Notes under the pieces: generated by a model | The model's input: only the letters and a program-made list of their open reading frames with translations | The model's database searches: none | What the model was told of the DNA's origin: nothing | Part shown: positions 13,885 to 15,736 of the stretch, piece by piece | How positions within the stretch are numbered: position 1 is the stretch's first letter | Layout of the letters: each line of letters starts with the position of its first letter | Assembly: GCA_937880805.1 (NCBI GenBank) | Contig: CALGRR010000009.1 | Span: forward strand, 1-15,736 | DNA length: 15,736 nucleotides | Reading direction: 5' to 3' | From: an uncultured Clostridia bacterium | GTDB lineage: Bacteria; Bacillota; Clostridia; Oscillospirales; Acutalibacteraceae | Made by a program: the position numbers and the translations under genes

Positions 13885-14256
13885 ATGAAAAGAAAGATTT
13901 TGTTTGCATTGCTTATTGTGATAATAATAAGTTTACCGATATCTGTGTTTGCATATGTAAACTCAGATACTGGTTTAAAATTTAACAAATCGGGTAAATC
14001 ATACGGAACTGTATATGATGCCATAACAGTACCGGATGAACCGTTGTCTGTAAACGAACCTGATTTAATATATGTTCTTGCAACCAATGGAAAGTATGGT
14101 TATGCAAAAAAAGAAGATATGTATGCTTGTGGACCAACTTCACCAGACGATACTGAGTGGGAAAAAAGAATTTTTGGCAACAAAGATTACTACGAAATTG
14201 ATGTTTTCGATTCTGATGGAGTTACCAAAATAGGAAAATTTCGAATCAACAAATAA
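13885..14256 (+). CDS. Small exported protein of unknown function
   Basis: The 123-residue product begins with a clear signal peptide: MKRK, a hydrophobic core ILFALLIVIIISLPISVF, and a likely cleavage after VFA at about residue 22. The mature part, about 100 residues, is acidic and beta-prone, with NGKYGYAKKEDMYACG in the middle; I do not recognise a family. I chose the ATG at 13885 because AGAAGG lies about 9 bases upstream and the signal peptide starts there; a TTG at 13867 would add six residues without benefit. It lies 22 bases upstream of the peptidase region in the same direction. It might be an inhibitor, substrate or partner of that peptidase. This pairing is inference from position only. 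Confidence 0.7.
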   Translation: MKRKILFALLIVIIISLPISVFAYVNSDTGLKFNKSGKSYGTVYDAITVPDEPLSVNEPDLIYVLATNGKYGYAKKEDMYACGPTSPDDTEWEKRIFGNKDYYEIDVFDSDGVTKIGKFRINK

Positions 14257-14261
14257 ATTTG

Positions 14262-14292
14262 TAAGGAGTTTTTAAAAATGCATTTATGTTAA
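14262..14292 (+). promoter_or_regulatory. Ribosome site feeding a 4-codon ORF that overlaps the peptidase start
   Basis: TAAGGAG (14262-14268) is spaced ideally for the ATG at 14278, but that frame encodes only MHLC before TAA at 14290-14292. The peptidase frame opens at the ATG at 14286, 17 bases from the ribosome site and inside the mini-ORF. The peptidase is therefore either made by reinitiation or lost its original start by a frameshift. Confidence 0.6.
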
Positions 14293-15305
14293 CTGAAACA
14301 TGCCCACAAGATGTTGTTGATTTTGCCAAAACTAGTATTGATTCATTTCCATATATGAATGAATATGCAAATTCACAAATTGTTCTTGGAGAACCATTTA
14401 CTTTAACAAACGAAAAAATAAACAATACAGTTTATTATTTTCCTGTTATTATTGACGGAGAGATCGAATATACTTATAGAATATTTTATAGCAACGGATG
14501 GCAATATGTTTTATCAGAATGTTTAGCTGATGAATTAAATTATGCTGCTGAACATTCTACAATTACGGCTCCAACCATCATATATTTAAATGACGATGAC
14601 AATATTGTTGTTCAAAATCAAAATTATGAGTCCATATTTGTAGTTGAATCAGTAAGCGACAATTTAATCGCATCAAGTACAAGCGAAATTCTTCCGTATT
14701 CGGAGGCTATTGTTAAATTAAAAGAGAATAAAACAACAAAAACAATAAATAGTTTTTCTTCTATCAAAGTAGTTGATGACTCAACAGCGTCAACATACAG
14801 TGCCAAAGCATCTTCGGCTAAATCAAAATATCTTTCTCCTACAATCAGAGAACAGCAAGGCTCTCTGCCGTGGTGTGCTGCTTATGTAACGGCTTTTATC
14901 GTATCTTACAAAACAGGTACTGCGTATTATGCACGTGAGGTTGCTCAGTTTGCTAGTGCATCTGAGTCTGAAGGTATAAGCAGATCAGAATGTGTCAGAT
15001 TTGCAAAAGATAAGGGACTTAGTAATACTAGGCAAACAATATTTGATGCATCGGACAATACAATGATGGAACAAATTGATAACAATTGTCCAGTCTATGT
15101 TGGAGCTAATAACAAAAATACTGATGGATCACACGCACTTGCGGTAATTGGTTACTCCTGGTCTGGAAGTTCAATAACAAATTGGCGAATTTGGAATCCG
15201 TGGTATCGTTCGTTTGAGAATATAAGTTCTAGAGAATATACCGCTCCCAATGGATATGAATACGAGGAATGGGAACATTTTATTATTGATTTTAACAATG
15301 ATTAA
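14286..15305 (+). CDS. Papain-like (C47/C39-like) cysteine peptidase with disrupted N-terminus
   Basis: The C-terminal half has the papain-fold active site in order: REQQGSLPWCAAYVTAF with oxyanion Gln190 or Gln191 and nucleophile Cys197, GSHALAVIGY with His283, and WRIWNPWY with Asn304. This resembles staphopain/streptopain-type and related bacterial cysteine peptidases that process proteins outside the cell. Residues 1-180 look like a propeptide (CPQDVVDFAK...YYFPVIIDGEIEYTYRIFY) ending in a Ser/Ala-rich linker. Such enzymes normally carry a signal peptide, and none is present here. The frame is open only from 14265, and its first start codon, ATG 14286, is badly spaced from the ribosome site. 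The N-terminus may have been lost by a small indel. Active-site integrity suggests recent or no inactivation. Confidence 0.8.
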   Translation: MLTETCPQDVVDFAKTSIDSFPYMNEYANSQIVLGEPFTLTNEKINNTVYYFPVIIDGEIEYTYRIFYSNGWQYVLSECLADELNYAAEHSTITAPTIIYLNDDDNIVVQNQNYESIFVVESVSDNLIASSTSEILPYSEAIVKLKENKTTKTINSFSSIKVVDDSTASTYSAKASSAKSKYLSPTIREQQGSLPWCAAYVTAFIVSYKTGTAYYAREVAQFASASESEGISRSECVRFAKDKGLSNTRQTIFDASDNTMMEQIDNNCPVYVGANNKNTDGSHALAVIGYSWSGSSITNWRIWNPWYRSFENISSREYTAPNGYEYEEWEHFIIDFNND

Positions 15306-15312
15306 AATTTAC

Positions 15313-15346
15313 GGGCAGCTAATCTAAATGGTTAGCTGCCCTTTTA
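15313..15346 (+). terminator. Terminator after the peptidase gene
   Basis: A perfect 10-bp stem, GGGCAGCTAA (15313-15322) with TTAGCTGCCC (15332-15341), is followed by TTTT. Confidence 0.9.
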
Positions 15347-15411
15347 GTCTTATCTCATATTAATTTATAACTATGGTTCTTGAAATTAACTTTCGGTGAA
15401 AACACCCTTGA

Positions 15412-15736
15412 CAAATCACATCTCAAAGAGCCATTCTTGAAAAGTATGCTAAGGATAATCGCTTGCCGAATCCACGATTCTTTTTCGATGACGGATACTC
15501 TGGTGTCACCTTTGCAAGACCGGCGTTCACAGAGATACTTGAACTTGCCGAACAAGGGTTGATTGAAAATCTTGTTGTCAAAGACCATTCAAGATTGGGT
15601 CGTAACCGATTGGTTGTCGGTCAGTTGCTTGAAGAAGAGTTTGCAAACAAGCAGATTGAAGAATTGGATTTGAATCATCAAAAAGATTTGAAACTGAAAC
15701 GCAAGGAACTTGAAAAAGCAAAGAAGCGAATTGCAG
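15412..15736 (+). pseudogene. Decayed Tn4451-type serine recombinase, internally deleted, runs off the window
   Basis: The open frame reads QITSQRAILEKYAKDNRLPN, then FFFDDGYSGVTFARPAF and LVVKDHSRLGRNRLVV, unmistakable resolvase-domain blocks of large serine recombinases. After QLLEEEF the domain stops and jumps directly to a lysine-rich coiled coil (KLKRKELEKAKKRIA) that normally lies some 300 residues later; the intact recombinase in this window has KRKLNKERKRIAEL there. The N-terminal part with the catalytic serine is missing in frame: a TGA lies just upstream. In another frame LTFGENTLDKS (about 15386-15418) may be its frameshifted remainder. The reading frame continues past the last base. 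Its sequence differs clearly from the intact recombinase at 3598-5631, so it comes from a different element, probably the older integration platform. Confidence 0.88.

Overview
The window looks like mobile DNA from a low-GC anaerobic Firmicute of the gut Clostridia type (Oscillospiraceae/Lachnospiraceae-like). This is inferred from the Tn4451-type accessory genes (tnpV, tnpW), a TndX/TnpX-type large serine recombinase, a DUF3847 + MobA/MobL mobilisation pair, strong AGGAGG-type ribosome sites and consensus sigma-A promoters. No housekeeping gene or RNA gene was seen. Most of the window is probably one integrative mobilisable element, or several nested ones. The right end holds a decayed second serine recombinase.

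Layout. Positions 27-401 encode TnpV. Positions 450-1311, minus strand, form a complete type III toxin-antitoxin locus: a consensus promoter, an antitoxin RNA of three pseudoknot units, a weak terminator, then a ToxN/AbiQ-family endoRNase gene. Positions 1351-3014, minus strand, are a translationally coupled pair: an acidic HTH protein followed by a zinc-finger protein. A divergent intergenic region (3015-3379) carries an inverted repeat, a 22-codon leader ORF and an attenuator-like hairpin. It leads into tnpW and the serine recombinase (3380-5631). Positions 5696-7562 form a type IV AbiEi/AbiEii module with its own consensus promoter and terminator. Positions 7599-9052 are an actin-type partition cassette (ParM-like, ParR-like) followed by regularly spaced TGATACC repeats. 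Positions 9087-11281 are the mobilisation segment: DUF3847, a highly structured region containing a MOBQ-type nic sequence (oriT candidate), and the MobA/MobL relaxase.

From about 11362 the DNA becomes visibly more AT-rich. It encodes an ECF sigma factor, a single-pass membrane protein likely to be its anti-sigma partner, a small exported protein and a papain-like cysteine peptidase whose N-terminus looks disrupted. A broken serine recombinase runs off the right end.

How it may work together: the recombinase would excise and integrate the element, the relaxase and oriT would let a helper conjugation system transfer the circle, ParMR could stabilise the circle, and the two toxin modules would give addiction and phage defence. 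The most notable observations are the antitoxin RNA units that covary as H-type pseudoknots, the oriT candidate, and a similar basic C-terminal tail on both unrelated toxins and, more weakly, on the relaxase.
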